A stretch of 38,265 bases of DNA from NCBI GenBank assembly GCA_910584685.1, contig CAJUAO010000025.1:1-38265 (forward strand). The letters are read 5' to 3'. Made by a program: the position numbers and the translations under genes. The number at the start of each line of letters is the position of its first letter. Position 1 is the first letter of the stretch. Below the pieces are notes generated by a model that searched no databases, was not told the origin of the DNA, and saw only the letters and a list, made by a program, of their open reading frames with translations. This document shows positions 15,866 to 24,500 of the stretch, in pieces. This stretch comes from an uncultured Lachnospiraceae bacterium (GTDB lineage: Bacteria > Bacillota > Clostridia > Lachnospirales > Lachnospiraceae).

Positions 15866-17110
15866 ATGAACTATACGGATTATATAAATAAGGATATACA
15901 GTGTGATTGCGGCAGGCTCCACAGCAGTAATATAAGGGAAATTATTATAAAGGACAACGCTATAAAGGAGCTTACAGCCATAATAGAAAGAAACAATTAT
16001 AAAAGCATATATATTGCGGCAGATGAAAACACATGGAAGGCAGCGGGAAAGCTGATTCTTAAGTCCATAGAGCAGGCAGCCAGAGGTACGGATAAGCGAA
16101 GGGAAATAAAAATTACAAAGCATATATTTAAGGATAACAGACTGGTTGCGGACGAAGCAGCCATTGCCACGCTTCTGGTACACGCTCCGTCAGAGGGTGA
16201 TTTTGTAATAGGAATTGGCGCAGGAACAATAAATGACCTGTGCAAGCTTATAAGCAAAAGGCTAAAAACTGACTATGCCATAGTAGCTACGGCTCCGTCA
16301 ATGGACGGCTTTTCATCAGGTATATCAACGCTTGCATTAAACGCTGTTAAGACTCCGGTAATCACAAAACAGCCGGATTACATTTTATGTGATTTAAGAA
16401 TATTATGTAAGGCGCCAAAGCATATGACAGCATCAGGAGCGGCGGTTTTACTGGGAAATTATGTTACACTTACGGACTTGGGTATTGCAGAGCTTATAAA
16501 TAATGAAACTTATTGCCGTGAGGGGGAAAATTTAATAAGAAAATCAACAGAAGCGGCAGAGGAGCTTATAAGGAAGCATATAGGTGATGAGACAAGGGAT
16601 TTTCTACAGGATAAAAGGAACATAAAAATAATTATGGAGTCATTGATTATGTCGGGAATGGCAAAGGGCTTCATTGGAGAATTTATTTTAATGCCGCAAA
16701 ATGTACAATGTCTTTCAACATATCTGGAAATGCTGTTTATGCAGGAGGAAAAACAGATACTGCCATATGGGGCAGGCATTGCGGTAAGTACTGTAAAGCT
16801 AATAAAATTATATGGGAAGATAAAAAAAGAAAAGCCTGATTTTGAGATGGCAAAGGAAAATATAAATTTCAAAGAAAAGTATGCAATACTTGAAGAAAAC
16901 CGGGAGGAGGCAGTTTCTATAATAAGTGCGCTTCCCAAGGCGGATTATATAAAAGATTTGCTAAAGGCTTTAGATATGCCGTATAAGTTAAAGCATATAG
17001 GTATTTCAAAGAAAAACCTTAAGGATAGCATAAAATATGCAGATAATTCCGTCTGTGGACACGGGGCGCTGTGTGTCAAATTGGAAGTTGGTAAATCTAA
17101 AAGCCAATAA
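15866..17110 (+). CDS. AraM-like sn-glycerol-1-phosphate dehydrogenase homologue, metal site apparently lost
   Basis: The family uses NAD(P)H to reduce dihydroxyacetone phosphate to glycerol 1-phosphate. This 414-residue homologue keeps the nucleotide loop GIGAGTIND (116-124) and the hallmark ATAPSMDGFSS (141-151). The metal-binding positions look replaced: the family GLGD-type Asp aligns with Val194 (SGAAVLLGNY), the SGxEH-type His with Gln281 and the following SH His with Thr285 (PQNVQCLSTY), and the later HG His with Tyr301 (LPYGAG). The consensus is from memory, so the alignment needs checking. The frame is full length and intact, so it may be an inactive or re-purposed protein rather than a pseudogene. 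It diverges from the upstream rRNA methyltransferase. ATG follows GTGAGGT. Confidence 0.78.
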   Translation: MNYTDYINKDIQCDCGRLHSSNIREIIIKDNAIKELTAIIERNNYKSIYIAADENTWKAAGKLILKSIEQAARGTDKRREIKITKHIFKDNRLVADEAAIATLLVHAPSEGDFVIGIGAGTINDLCKLISKRLKTDYAIVATAPSMDGFSSGISTLALNAVKTPVITKQPDYILCDLRILCKAPKHMTASGAAVLLGNYVTLTDLGIAELINNETYCREGENLIRKSTEAAEELIRKHIGDETRDFLQDKRNIKIIMESLIMSGMAKGFIGEFILMPQNVQCLSTYLEMLFMQEEKQILPYGAGIAVSTVKLIKLYGKIKKEKPDFEMAKENINFKEKYAILEENREEAVSIISALPKADYIKDLLKALDMPYKLKHIGISKKNLKDSIKYADNSVCGHGALCVKLEVGKSKSQ

Positions 17111-17164
17111 TTGTTTTTTAATTTTAGTAAAACTTACAAAAAGAAACATAAGTTCGTAAACTGG

Positions 17165-17193
17165 TTGAAAAAATTGATATAACATGATATGAT
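17165..17193 (+). promoter_or_regulatory. Promoter of the KilA-N gene
   Basis: TTGAAA (17165-17170) and TATGAT (17188-17193) are 17 bases apart, about 49 bases before the start codon. Confidence 0.55.
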
Positions 17194-17241
17194 TTTATAT
17201 ATGTAATAAGATTTTAGCTAAGGCAATACGGGAGGAAAAGG

Positions 17242-18084
17242 ATGGGGAAAAATAGAGTAATTGTGGTACAAAATATCAATATTACTGTTTCAGAGGAAAA
17301 TTTTGACGATTATATCTGCATTACTGATATTGCAAAAGCTAAAGTTGGCGAGTCCAGAGGAGCAGATGTTGTAAAAAACTGGATGCGAAACAGAACGACA
17401 TTGGAATTTTTGGGCACGTGGGAACAGATTTATAACCCTGCTTTTAAAGTGGTCGAATTCGACCACTTTAAAAGCGAAGCAGGTTTACATACATTTGTAT
17501 TGAGTGTTTCAGAATGGATTGAAAAGACCGAAGCGATAGGATTATATGTGAAACGTGGAAAATATGGAGGAACATATGCACATAAAGATATTGCATTTGA
17601 ATTTGCTTCGGCAATCAGCCCTGTTTTTAAACTATATTTGATTAAAGAATTTCAAAGGCTGAAAGAAGTGGAGAATGATGCAAAGAAAATTGAGTGGGAT
17701 GCAAAAAGATTTCTGTCTAAAAATAATTATTTGATTCAAACAGATGCGGTAAAAAATTACTTGATTCCATCAGGAAATTATAAAGAAAATTTGGAGTGGC
17801 TGGCATATGCAGAGGAAGCGGACATTTTGAATGTTGCATTATTCGGATTTACCGCAAAAGCATGGAGGGATGAAAATCCTGAATTGGCAAAAAAGAATAA
17901 TGTAAGAGATTTTGCTTCAATAAATGAACTTACAGTTTTGTCTAATTTGGAAACACATAATGCACAAATGATTCGTGATGGTGCAAATAAGGAAGAAAGA
18001 TTTCAGATTTTAAAAGAGATTGCAGAGTATCAGTTGAATGTTCTCAAAGCGGCGGAACAGATAAAATTGATTGAGGAAAAGTGA
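17242..18084 (+). CDS. KilA-N domain protein
   Basis: The 280-residue protein carries an N-terminal KilA-N domain (residues ~1-115), a DNA-binding-type domain common in phages and mobile DNA. Recognisable blocks are YICITDIAKAK, VVKNWMRNRTTLEFLG, GLHTFVLSVSEWIE and the GKYGGTYAHKDIAFEFA segment with FKLYLIKEFQRL. The rest (120-280) is helical and not recognised. There are no other phage genes around it, so it is an isolated copy of the chromosomally widespread type. It starts after GGGAGGAAAAGG. A 36-bp perfect palindrome is embedded in the coding sequence (17440-17475). Isoleucine is mostly ATT, unlike the core genes, in line with foreign origin. Function is unknown. Confidence 0.88.
   Translation: MGKNRVIVVQNINITVSEENFDDYICITDIAKAKVGESRGADVVKNWMRNRTTLEFLGTWEQIYNPAFKVVEFDHFKSEAGLHTFVLSVSEWIEKTEAIGLYVKRGKYGGTYAHKDIAFEFASAISPVFKLYLIKEFQRLKEVENDAKKIEWDAKRFLSKNNYLIQTDAVKNYLIPSGNYKENLEWLAYAEEADILNVALFGFTAKAWRDENPELAKKNNVRDFASINELTVLSNLETHNAQMIRDGANKEERFQILKEIAEYQLNVLKAAEQIKLIEEK
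17440..17475 (+). repeat. 36-bp perfect palindrome within the KilA-N gene
   Basis: The two 18-base arms, GCTTTTAAAGTGGTCGAA and its exact complement, meet at 17457/17458 with no spacer. They encode the conserved AFKVVEFDHFKS-like stretch of the domain. Confidence 0.97.
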
Positions 18085-18511
18085 TATGCAAGTATGATGT
18101 TTAAATATTATTTAGTTTGAAGAGGCGTGGGATATAGAACAGCAGTTGATAACATTGAATGCAAAAAATTTCCGATATAATTATCTTATGAGAATTACCC
18201 TGCATGAAATTATTGTTTTGCATGCGATGAAGGAAGAAGGTGTGAAAGTCTGAGAAAGATGATAAAAAGTTAGTGACAATTACTTGACATCAACGGGTTA
18301 TGGTCTTCTGCAGGCGCCGCTTGATTTTAATATGTAAAATATAAATAAAAAAATATATAAAAATACTTGAAAAAACCATAAAAATATGGTTTCCTATATG
18401 ATAGGGTGTTTACACATATAAGTTAACGCCATATACTATATTAAGATGAATTTTTAGTGAAATAATAAATTAATCATGTATGCATTATTTCATAAAAATG
18501 TGGAGGTAAAA
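18085..18511 (+). other. Intergenic region with a short gene remnant
   Basis: A 45-codon stretch without a start at its open end (18116-18253) reads FEEAWDIEQQLITLNAKNF and then NYLMRITLHEIIVLHAMKEE; it may be the tail of a lost gene. I do not recognise it. Downstream, TTTACA and TATACT form the promoter of aspartate kinase, and AACCATA/TATGGTT (18375-18392 area) forms a short hairpin. Confidence 0.35.
18409..18437 (+). promoter_or_regulatory. Promoter of the aspartate kinase gene
   Basis: TTTACA (18409-18414) and TATACT (18432-18437) are 17 bases apart, about 75 bases upstream of the start codon. Confidence 0.6.
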
Positions 18512-19831
18512 ATGAAAAAGGTTGTTAAATTTGGAGGCAGCTCCCTTGCAAGCGCAGAGCAGTTTAAAAAGGTTGGAGATATTATACATGCAGACGAGGC
18601 AAGAAGATATGTTGTACCTTCAGCGCCGGGAAAAAGATTTAACGAGGATACAAAGGTTACGGATATGCTGTATGGCTGCTATGGAGAGGCAGAAAAGGGC
18701 AAGGATTTTAAAGAGTCCTTATATGCCATAAAGGAAAGGTACAATGAAATTATAAAAGGCTTAAGCCTTGAGCTTTCCTTAGATGAGGAATTTGCTATAA
18801 TAGAGAGCAGCTTTAAGGACAGGGCAGGAAAGGACTATGCTGCGTCAAGGGGCGAGTACTTAAACGGTATCATTATGGCAAACTACCTTGGATATGAATT
18901 TATAGACGCGGCGGAGGTTATATTCTTTAATTCAGACGGCACCTTCAATGCCGATTACACAAATGAAATTTTAGGCAGGCGTCTTGAGAACGTGGAAAGG
19001 GCAGTTATACCGGGATTTTACGGCTCATATGAGGACGGCAGGGTAAAGACCTTTTCAAGAGGAGGCTCGGATATTACAGGCTCCATTGTGGCAAAGGCAG
19101 TAGGCGCAGATATATATGAGAATTGGACGGACGTTTCAGGAGTTCTTGTGGCAGACCCGAGAATAATACACAATCCTGAAACCATTACAACCGTAACCTA
19201 TAAGGAGCTTAGGGAGCTTGCATATATGGGCTTTAACGTTCTCCATGAGGACGCTATTTTCCCTGTAAGAAAAGCAGGCATTCCTATTAATATTAAAAAT
19301 ACAAACAAGCCGGAGGATGAGGGCACCATGATAGTGGAAAGCACATGCCGTCAGCCAAAGTATACCATTACAGGTATAGCAGGAAAAAAAGGCTTCGTTT
19401 CACTTAGCATAGAAAAAGAGATGATGAATTCTGAAATCGGTTTTGTTAAGAAGGTGCTTAAGGCATTTGAGACGCAGGGAATTTCCATTGAGCATGTGCC
19501 GTCAGGCATAGACACAATGACAGTATTTGTACATAGAGAGGAATTTGAAGCCCATGAGCAGCAGGTACTTGCAGACATTCACAGAATGACAAATCCTGAC
19601 CACATAGAGGTGGAGACAGAGCTTGCCCTTATAGCTGTTGTTGGTCGTGGAATGAAATCAACAAGAGGTACGGCAGGAAGAATATTCTCCGCCCTTGCCC
19701 ACGCAAATGTAAACGTCAAAATGATAGACCAGGGCTCAAGCGAGCTTAACATTATTATCGGAGTAAAGGATAATGATTTTGAAAAGGCTATAAAGGCAAT
19801 ATATGATATATTTGTCCTTGTACAGATATAA
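18512..19831 (+). CDS. Aspartate kinase
   Basis: It phosphorylates aspartate with ATP as the first step toward lysine, threonine and methionine. The 439-residue protein starts with VVKFGGSSLA (the kinase signature), has SRGEYLNG and SRGGSDITGS in the substrate-binding part, and ends in two ACT domains (about 300-360 and 375-439, with VAVVGRG-like and ALAHANVNV blocks), so allosteric inhibition by an end product is likely. ATG 18512 follows GGAGGT; the frame open from 18476 has no binding site. It is followed after 11 bases by lgt. Which amino acid inhibits it cannot be told. Confidence 0.93.
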   Translation: MKKVVKFGGSSLASAEQFKKVGDIIHADEARRYVVPSAPGKRFNEDTKVTDMLYGCYGEAEKGKDFKESLYAIKERYNEIIKGLSLELSLDEEFAIIESSFKDRAGKDYAASRGEYLNGIIMANYLGYEFIDAAEVIFFNSDGTFNADYTNEILGRRLENVERAVIPGFYGSYEDGRVKTFSRGGSDITGSIVAKAVGADIYENWTDVSGVLVADPRIIHNPETITTVTYKELRELAYMGFNVLHEDAIFPVRKAGIPINIKNTNKPEDEGTMIVESTCRQPKYTITGIAGKKGFVSLSIEKEMMNSEIGFVKKVLKAFETQGISIEHVPSGIDTMTVFVHREEFEAHEQQVLADIHRMTNPDHIEVETELALIAVVGRGMKSTRGTAGRIFSALAHANVNVKMIDQGSSELNIIIGVKDNDFEKAIKAIYDIFVLVQI

Positions 19832-19842
19832 AGAGGTGTAAA

Positions 19843-20619
19843 ATGCTTCCGTATATATATATATTTGGATTTCCAATTCCCATGTATGGCCTTATGGCAA
19901 TAGCAGGCTTTGCAGTGTCGCTTATTATGGCCCTTAGAAGGTCACAGGTTTACGGTATTTCAAAGCAGGATTTGGGTTTTGCGTCGGCATATATGGTAAT
20001 AGGCATTATTATCGGCGCAAAGCTTATGTACTTTATTACTTATATTCCAAAGCTTATAATGAAATGGGATGTATTTATGGCTCATCCGTGGGAAGTGACA
20101 ATGATAGTTTTTGGAGGCTTTGTATTTTATGGAGGACTTATAGGAGGAGCCTTAGGAGTTATGGTATACGCAAAGCAGTTTAAGCTTAAGCTTATGCCCT
20201 TTGCTGATGCAATAGCGCCTGTTATTCCTTTGTTTCATGCCTTTGGAAGAATAGGCTGCTTTCTTGGAGGCTGTTGCTACGGAATAGAATATCACGGTCC
20301 TTTTGCCGTGGATTTTCCGTATAATGACCTTACCCCTGAGCTCAGCGAGGTGACAAGGTTTCCCGTTCAGCTTATGGAGAGCGGATTAAATTTTATTCTT
20401 TTTGCTTTTCTCTATGTATATAGCAGAAAAGAAAGAAAACCGGGTCAGACCCTTGGAATATACCTGCTATGCTATACCGTTATAAGAACAGTGACAGAGG
20501 TTTTTAGAGGAGATATTGTCCGGGGAGTGTACGGAGGAATTTCAACCTCACAGATTATAAGCATATTGTTGCTGCCTTTGGGATTGTGGCTGGCGCTTAG
20601 AAAGGATAAAGCAGAATAA
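19843..20619 (+). CDS. lgt: Prolipoprotein diacylglyceryl transferase
   Basis: This membrane enzyme transfers diacylglycerol from phosphatidylglycerol to the lipobox Cys of lipoprotein precursors. The 258-residue protein has about seven hydrophobic segments. Landmarks are the N-terminal PIPMYGLM, HPWEVTMIVFGGFVFYGGLIGG (76-102), and the signature GRIGCFLGGCCYG (135-147), a variant found in clostridial Lgt proteins in place of the enterobacterial GRxGNF form. RFPVQLME and an HxxGxxFG-like late part follow. It begins 11 bases after aspartate kinase with AGAGGTG as binding site, so the two are co-transcribed although their roles differ. Confidence 0.9.
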   Translation: MLPYIYIFGFPIPMYGLMAIAGFAVSLIMALRRSQVYGISKQDLGFASAYMVIGIIIGAKLMYFITYIPKLIMKWDVFMAHPWEVTMIVFGGFVFYGGLIGGALGVMVYAKQFKLKLMPFADAIAPVIPLFHAFGRIGCFLGGCCYGIEYHGPFAVDFPYNDLTPELSEVTRFPVQLMESGLNFILFAFLYVYSRKERKPGQTLGIYLLCYTVIRTVTEVFRGDIVRGVYGGISTSQIISILLLPLGLWLALRKDKAE

Positions 20620-20620
20620 A

Positions 20621-21031
20621 CAACAAAATAAAGCAAATGCGCTTCTTAAAAAGTGTGATATAGCAACGCTTACATCTATAAATGAGAAAGGATATCCGCG
20701 TACCTGTGTTCTGTCTATTGCGAAAGCGGATACATTTTCGGATATTTATTTTGTGACTTCAAAACGTTCGGATATTAATGGTAAAGCGGTACATTTTGAA
20801 ACCAATACGAAGTCAAGCGTTTGTTTTTTTCTTGGTGGAGATAGCGTGACTCTTATTGGAAATGTAGAGTTTGTGGAAGATAGAGAATTACAGGAGGCTG
20901 TATGGAAAGAGACTGATAGGAAATTTTTCAAAAAAGGGATTGACGACCCCAAATTCAGATTAATTCGGTTTCATACAATAGAGGCAACATTCTGGATAGA
21001 AGGTAAATTTAGAACTTGTAAATATAAATAA
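20621..21031 (+). pseudogene. Pyridoxamine-5'-phosphate-oxidase-family protein, start lost
   Basis: From 20621 the frame reads NKANALLKKCDIATLTSINE, then GYPRTCVLSIAK, IYFVTSKRSD and so on to a complete C-terminus at 21031. This matches small flavin-binding (PNPOx-like, general stress protein 26-like) proteins almost from their N-terminus. However, no ATG, GTG or TTG occurs in this frame between the upstream stop at 20558 and GTG 20753, and the homology begins right at the lgt stop. A GTG start at 20753 would remove about 40 conserved residues. It is probably a gene beheaded by a deletion next to lgt; initiation at a rare codon (for example ATA 20606) is possible. Confidence 0.7.
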
Positions 21032-21055
21032 CCGGAAGAATGGGTTAGCATATTT

Positions 21056-21154
21056 GTGGCAGAAGAGTATCAGACAATTACTGCCACAATCGTAACAGAA
21101 TAGTAATACAGCGTAAGGGCGTATAGAAAACAAGTCTATACGCTCTGTTTTTTT
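21056..21154 (+). terminator. Hairpin and terminator after the oxidase remnant
   Basis: GTGGCAG and CTGCCAC form one stem (about 21055-21086). A second, strong hairpin pairs GCGTATAGA (21119-21127) with TCTATACGC (21135-21143) and is followed by seven T (21148-21154). This ends the aspartate kinase transcript. Confidence 0.8.
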
Positions 21155-21335
21155 GTAAGGGAGCAGATTTATAAGTAAAGATATTGTTAAACAGCATAGC
21201 TTCATACACGTAAAAAATCAGCTTGAATTGTATGTAACAAACCTAATACAACGAAAAATTAGCTATAAATTACAAACAATTACTTAAAACAACTTAAATT
21301 ATCGAATAATCAGACAATTTATCCTAAAGTCTATA

Positions 21336-21364
21336 TTTACAAATCCATAATCATGTAGTATATT
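21336..21364 (+). promoter_or_regulatory. Promoter of gltBD
   Basis: TTTACA (21336-21341) and TATATT (21359-21364) are 17 bases apart. The transcript would start near 21371, giving a leader of about 140 bases. Confidence 0.65.
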
Positions 21365-21407
21365 TATTATCACAAACATCACCTGACAAAAATTATCATA
21401 AGCCGAT

Positions 21408-21460
21408 AAGGCATAAAGCCCCGTCAAAGGTTTATGCCGTAAGGAATCGCCTTTCCAAAG
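21408..21460 (+). promoter_or_regulatory. Structured leader of gltB
   Basis: GGCATAAA (21409-21416) pairs with TTTATGCC (about 21430-21438), and AAGG-AATCG-CCTT follows at once. No T-run follows, so this is not a simple terminator; it may be a regulatory or mRNA-stabilising leader. I do not recognise a known riboswitch. The rest of 21155-21335 is AT-rich and empty. Confidence 0.45.
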
Positions 21461-21513
21461 AAACCAAAGAAAGTGTGATACGTCAGGGAAATATCAGGAA
21501 AGGAAAAAAGATT

Positions 21514-24500
21514 ATGCAGCAGAAGAACAAGGGATTATATGACGCAAGATTTGAGCATGACAACTGCGGTATTGGAGCTGTGGTGAATATAAAGGGCGTA
21601 AAAAGCCATGACACAGTGAGCAACGCATTAAAGATTGTAGAAAATCTGGAGCACAGAGCAGGTAAGGATGCAGAGGGAAAGACCGGAGACGGTGTAGGTA
21701 TACTCCTTCAGATATCACATAAGTTCTTTAAAAAGGCAGTAAAAAATACAGATATAAAGCTTCCCGAGGAGAGGGAATACGGCGTAGGAATGTTCTTCTT
21801 TCCGCAGGACGAAAATAAGCGGAATCAGGCAAAAAAAATGTTTGAGATTATAGTGGAAAAGGAGGGCATACCCTTCCTTGGCTGGAGAGAGGTGCCTACA
21901 GTACCGGATGTACTTGGACATAAGGCTATAGAGTGCATGCCGTCTATATGGCAGGCGTTTGTGGGAAAGCCGGCTAAGATAAACAAGGGACTTGATTTTG
22001 ACAGAAGGCTTTACGTTGCAAGACGTGTGTATGAGCAGAGCAATGATAATACATATGTAGTTTCCCTTTCAAGCAGAACAATAGTATATAAAGGAATGTT
22101 CCTTGTAGGACAGCTAAGGCTTTTCTTTGAGGATTTGCAGGATAAGGACTATGAGTCGGCTGTTGCCCTTGTACATTCACGATTTTCTACAAATACAAAT
22201 CCAAGCTGGGAGAGAGCCCACCCTAACAGATTTCTTGTTCACAACGGCGAGATAAATACAATAAGAGGAAACGCCGACAAGATGATTGCCAGAGAGGAAA
22301 CAATGGCAAGCAAGCTTTTTGCAAACGACATGAACAAGATTATCCCTGTTGTAAATACGGCAGGCTCAGACTCAGCCATGCTTGACAATACGCTGGAGTT
22401 TCTTGTTATGAGTGGAATGGATTTGCCTCTGGCAGCCATGATACTTATACCTGAGCCATGGGCAAATAATCAGACACTTACCCAGACGAAGAAGGATTTT
22501 TATCAGTATTATGCGACTATGATGGAGCCTTGGGATGGTCCGGCTTCCATACTCTTTTCTGACGGCGATATTATGGGAGCCATTCTTGACAGAAACGGTC
22601 TTCGACCGTCAAGATACTATATTACTACAGACGATAACCTTATTCTGTCGTCAGAGGTAGGAGTTCTTGATATAGAGCCTACAAAGATTATAGTAAAGGA
22701 AAGGCTAAGACCGGGTAAGCTGCTTCTTGTAGACACAATAAACGGTAAAATAATAGACGATGACGAGCTTAAGGAGAAATATGCGGCAGAAAAGCCTTAC
22801 GGAGAGTGGCTTGATTCAAATATTGTAGAGCTGAAAAATATTAAAATACCAAACAAGAAGGTAGTGGAGCACAATGAAACAGAGCTTCAAAGGCTTCAGA
22901 AGGCATTCGGCTATACCTACGAGGAGCTTAAAACCTCCATACTGCCTATGGCAATGAACGGTACGGAGGCTATAGCGGCAATGGGCGCAGACAGTCCTCT
23001 TGCAGTTCTTTCAAACAGAAAGCAGCCATTGTTTAATTACTTTAAGCAGCTTTTTGCGCAGGTTACAAACCCTCCTATAGACGCCATCCGGGAGGAGGTA
23101 GTTACATCTACCACGGTATATATAGGAAGGGAAGGAAATATCTTGGAGCAAAGGCCTGAAAATTGTCAGGTTCTTAAGGTAAATAATCCGATACTTACAA
23201 ATACTGATATGCTTAAGATAAAAAATATGAAGGCGGAAGGCTTTAAGGTAGCTGAGATACCTATTATATACTATAAGAATACCTCCCTTAAGAAAGCCAT
23301 AGAGCATCTGTTCCTTGACGCTGACAGAGCCCATAAGGACGGAGCAAATATTCTTATTCTTTCAGACAGGGGAGTTGATGAAAACCATGTTGCAATACCG
23401 TCTCTCCTTGCGGTTTCTGCCCTTCACCAGCACCTTGTGGAGACAAAGAAAAGAACGTCACTTGCGGTTATTCTTGAAAGCGGAGAGCCTAGAGAGGTAC
23501 ATCATTTTGCCACGCTTCTTGGCTATGGCGCAAGCGCAATAAATCCTTATCTTGCCCAGGAGTCAATAAAAAATCTTATAGATACTGACCAGCTTGACAA
23601 GGATTATTATGCGGCAGTAGATGATTACAATTCGGCGGTTATACACGGTATAGTAAAGATAGCTTCAAAGATGGGTATATCTACTATCCAGTCATATATG
23701 GGTTCACAGATATTCGAGGCTATAGGTATAGGCGATGACGTTATAGACGCATACTTTAAGGGAACCGTAAGCCGTATAGGAGGCATAAGCCTAAAGGATA
23801 TAGAGGAGGACGTAAACGAGCTTCACTCCAAGGCCTTTGACCCGTTGGGGCTTGGCAACGACTTAACCCTTGACAGCGAGGGAAGCCACAAGCTTAGAAG
23901 CGGCAAGGAGGAGCACCGTTACAATCCTAAGACCATACATCTTTTGCAGCTTGCCGCAAGAACAGGCAATTATGATTTATATAAGGAATATTCAGACGCC
24001 ATACACCATGAGGTAGGTCTTATAAATCTTAGGGGACTTATGGATTTTAAATATGCAAAGAAGCCGCTTCCGTTGGAAAAGGTTGAGAGCGTAGAATCCA
24101 TAATGAAAAGATTTAAGACAGGAGCCATGTCTTACGGCTCTATATCCCAGGAGGCCCATGAGACGCTTGCCGTTGCCATGAATATGATACACGGAAAATC
24201 AAACAGCGGCGAGGGCGGAGAGAGCATTGAAAGACTTAACACCATAGGGGATAAACGTAACAAATGCTCGGCTATAAAGCAGGTGGCTTCGGGAAGATTT
24301 GGAGTTACATCAAGGTATCTGGTAAGCGCAAATGAAATACAGATAAAAATGGCGCAGGGCGCAAAGCCGGGAGAAGGAGGACATCTGCCGGGTAAGAAGG
24401 TATATCCGTGGATAGCAAAGACGCGTCACTCTACGCCGGGAGTAAGCCTTATATCACCGCCGCCTCACCATGATATTTATTCAATAGAGGATTTGGCCCA

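Noticed and set aside
17242..18084. Prophage signal from the KilA-N gene
   Set aside because: No integrase, capsid, lysis or other phage gene within the window; such single copies are common in chromosomes.
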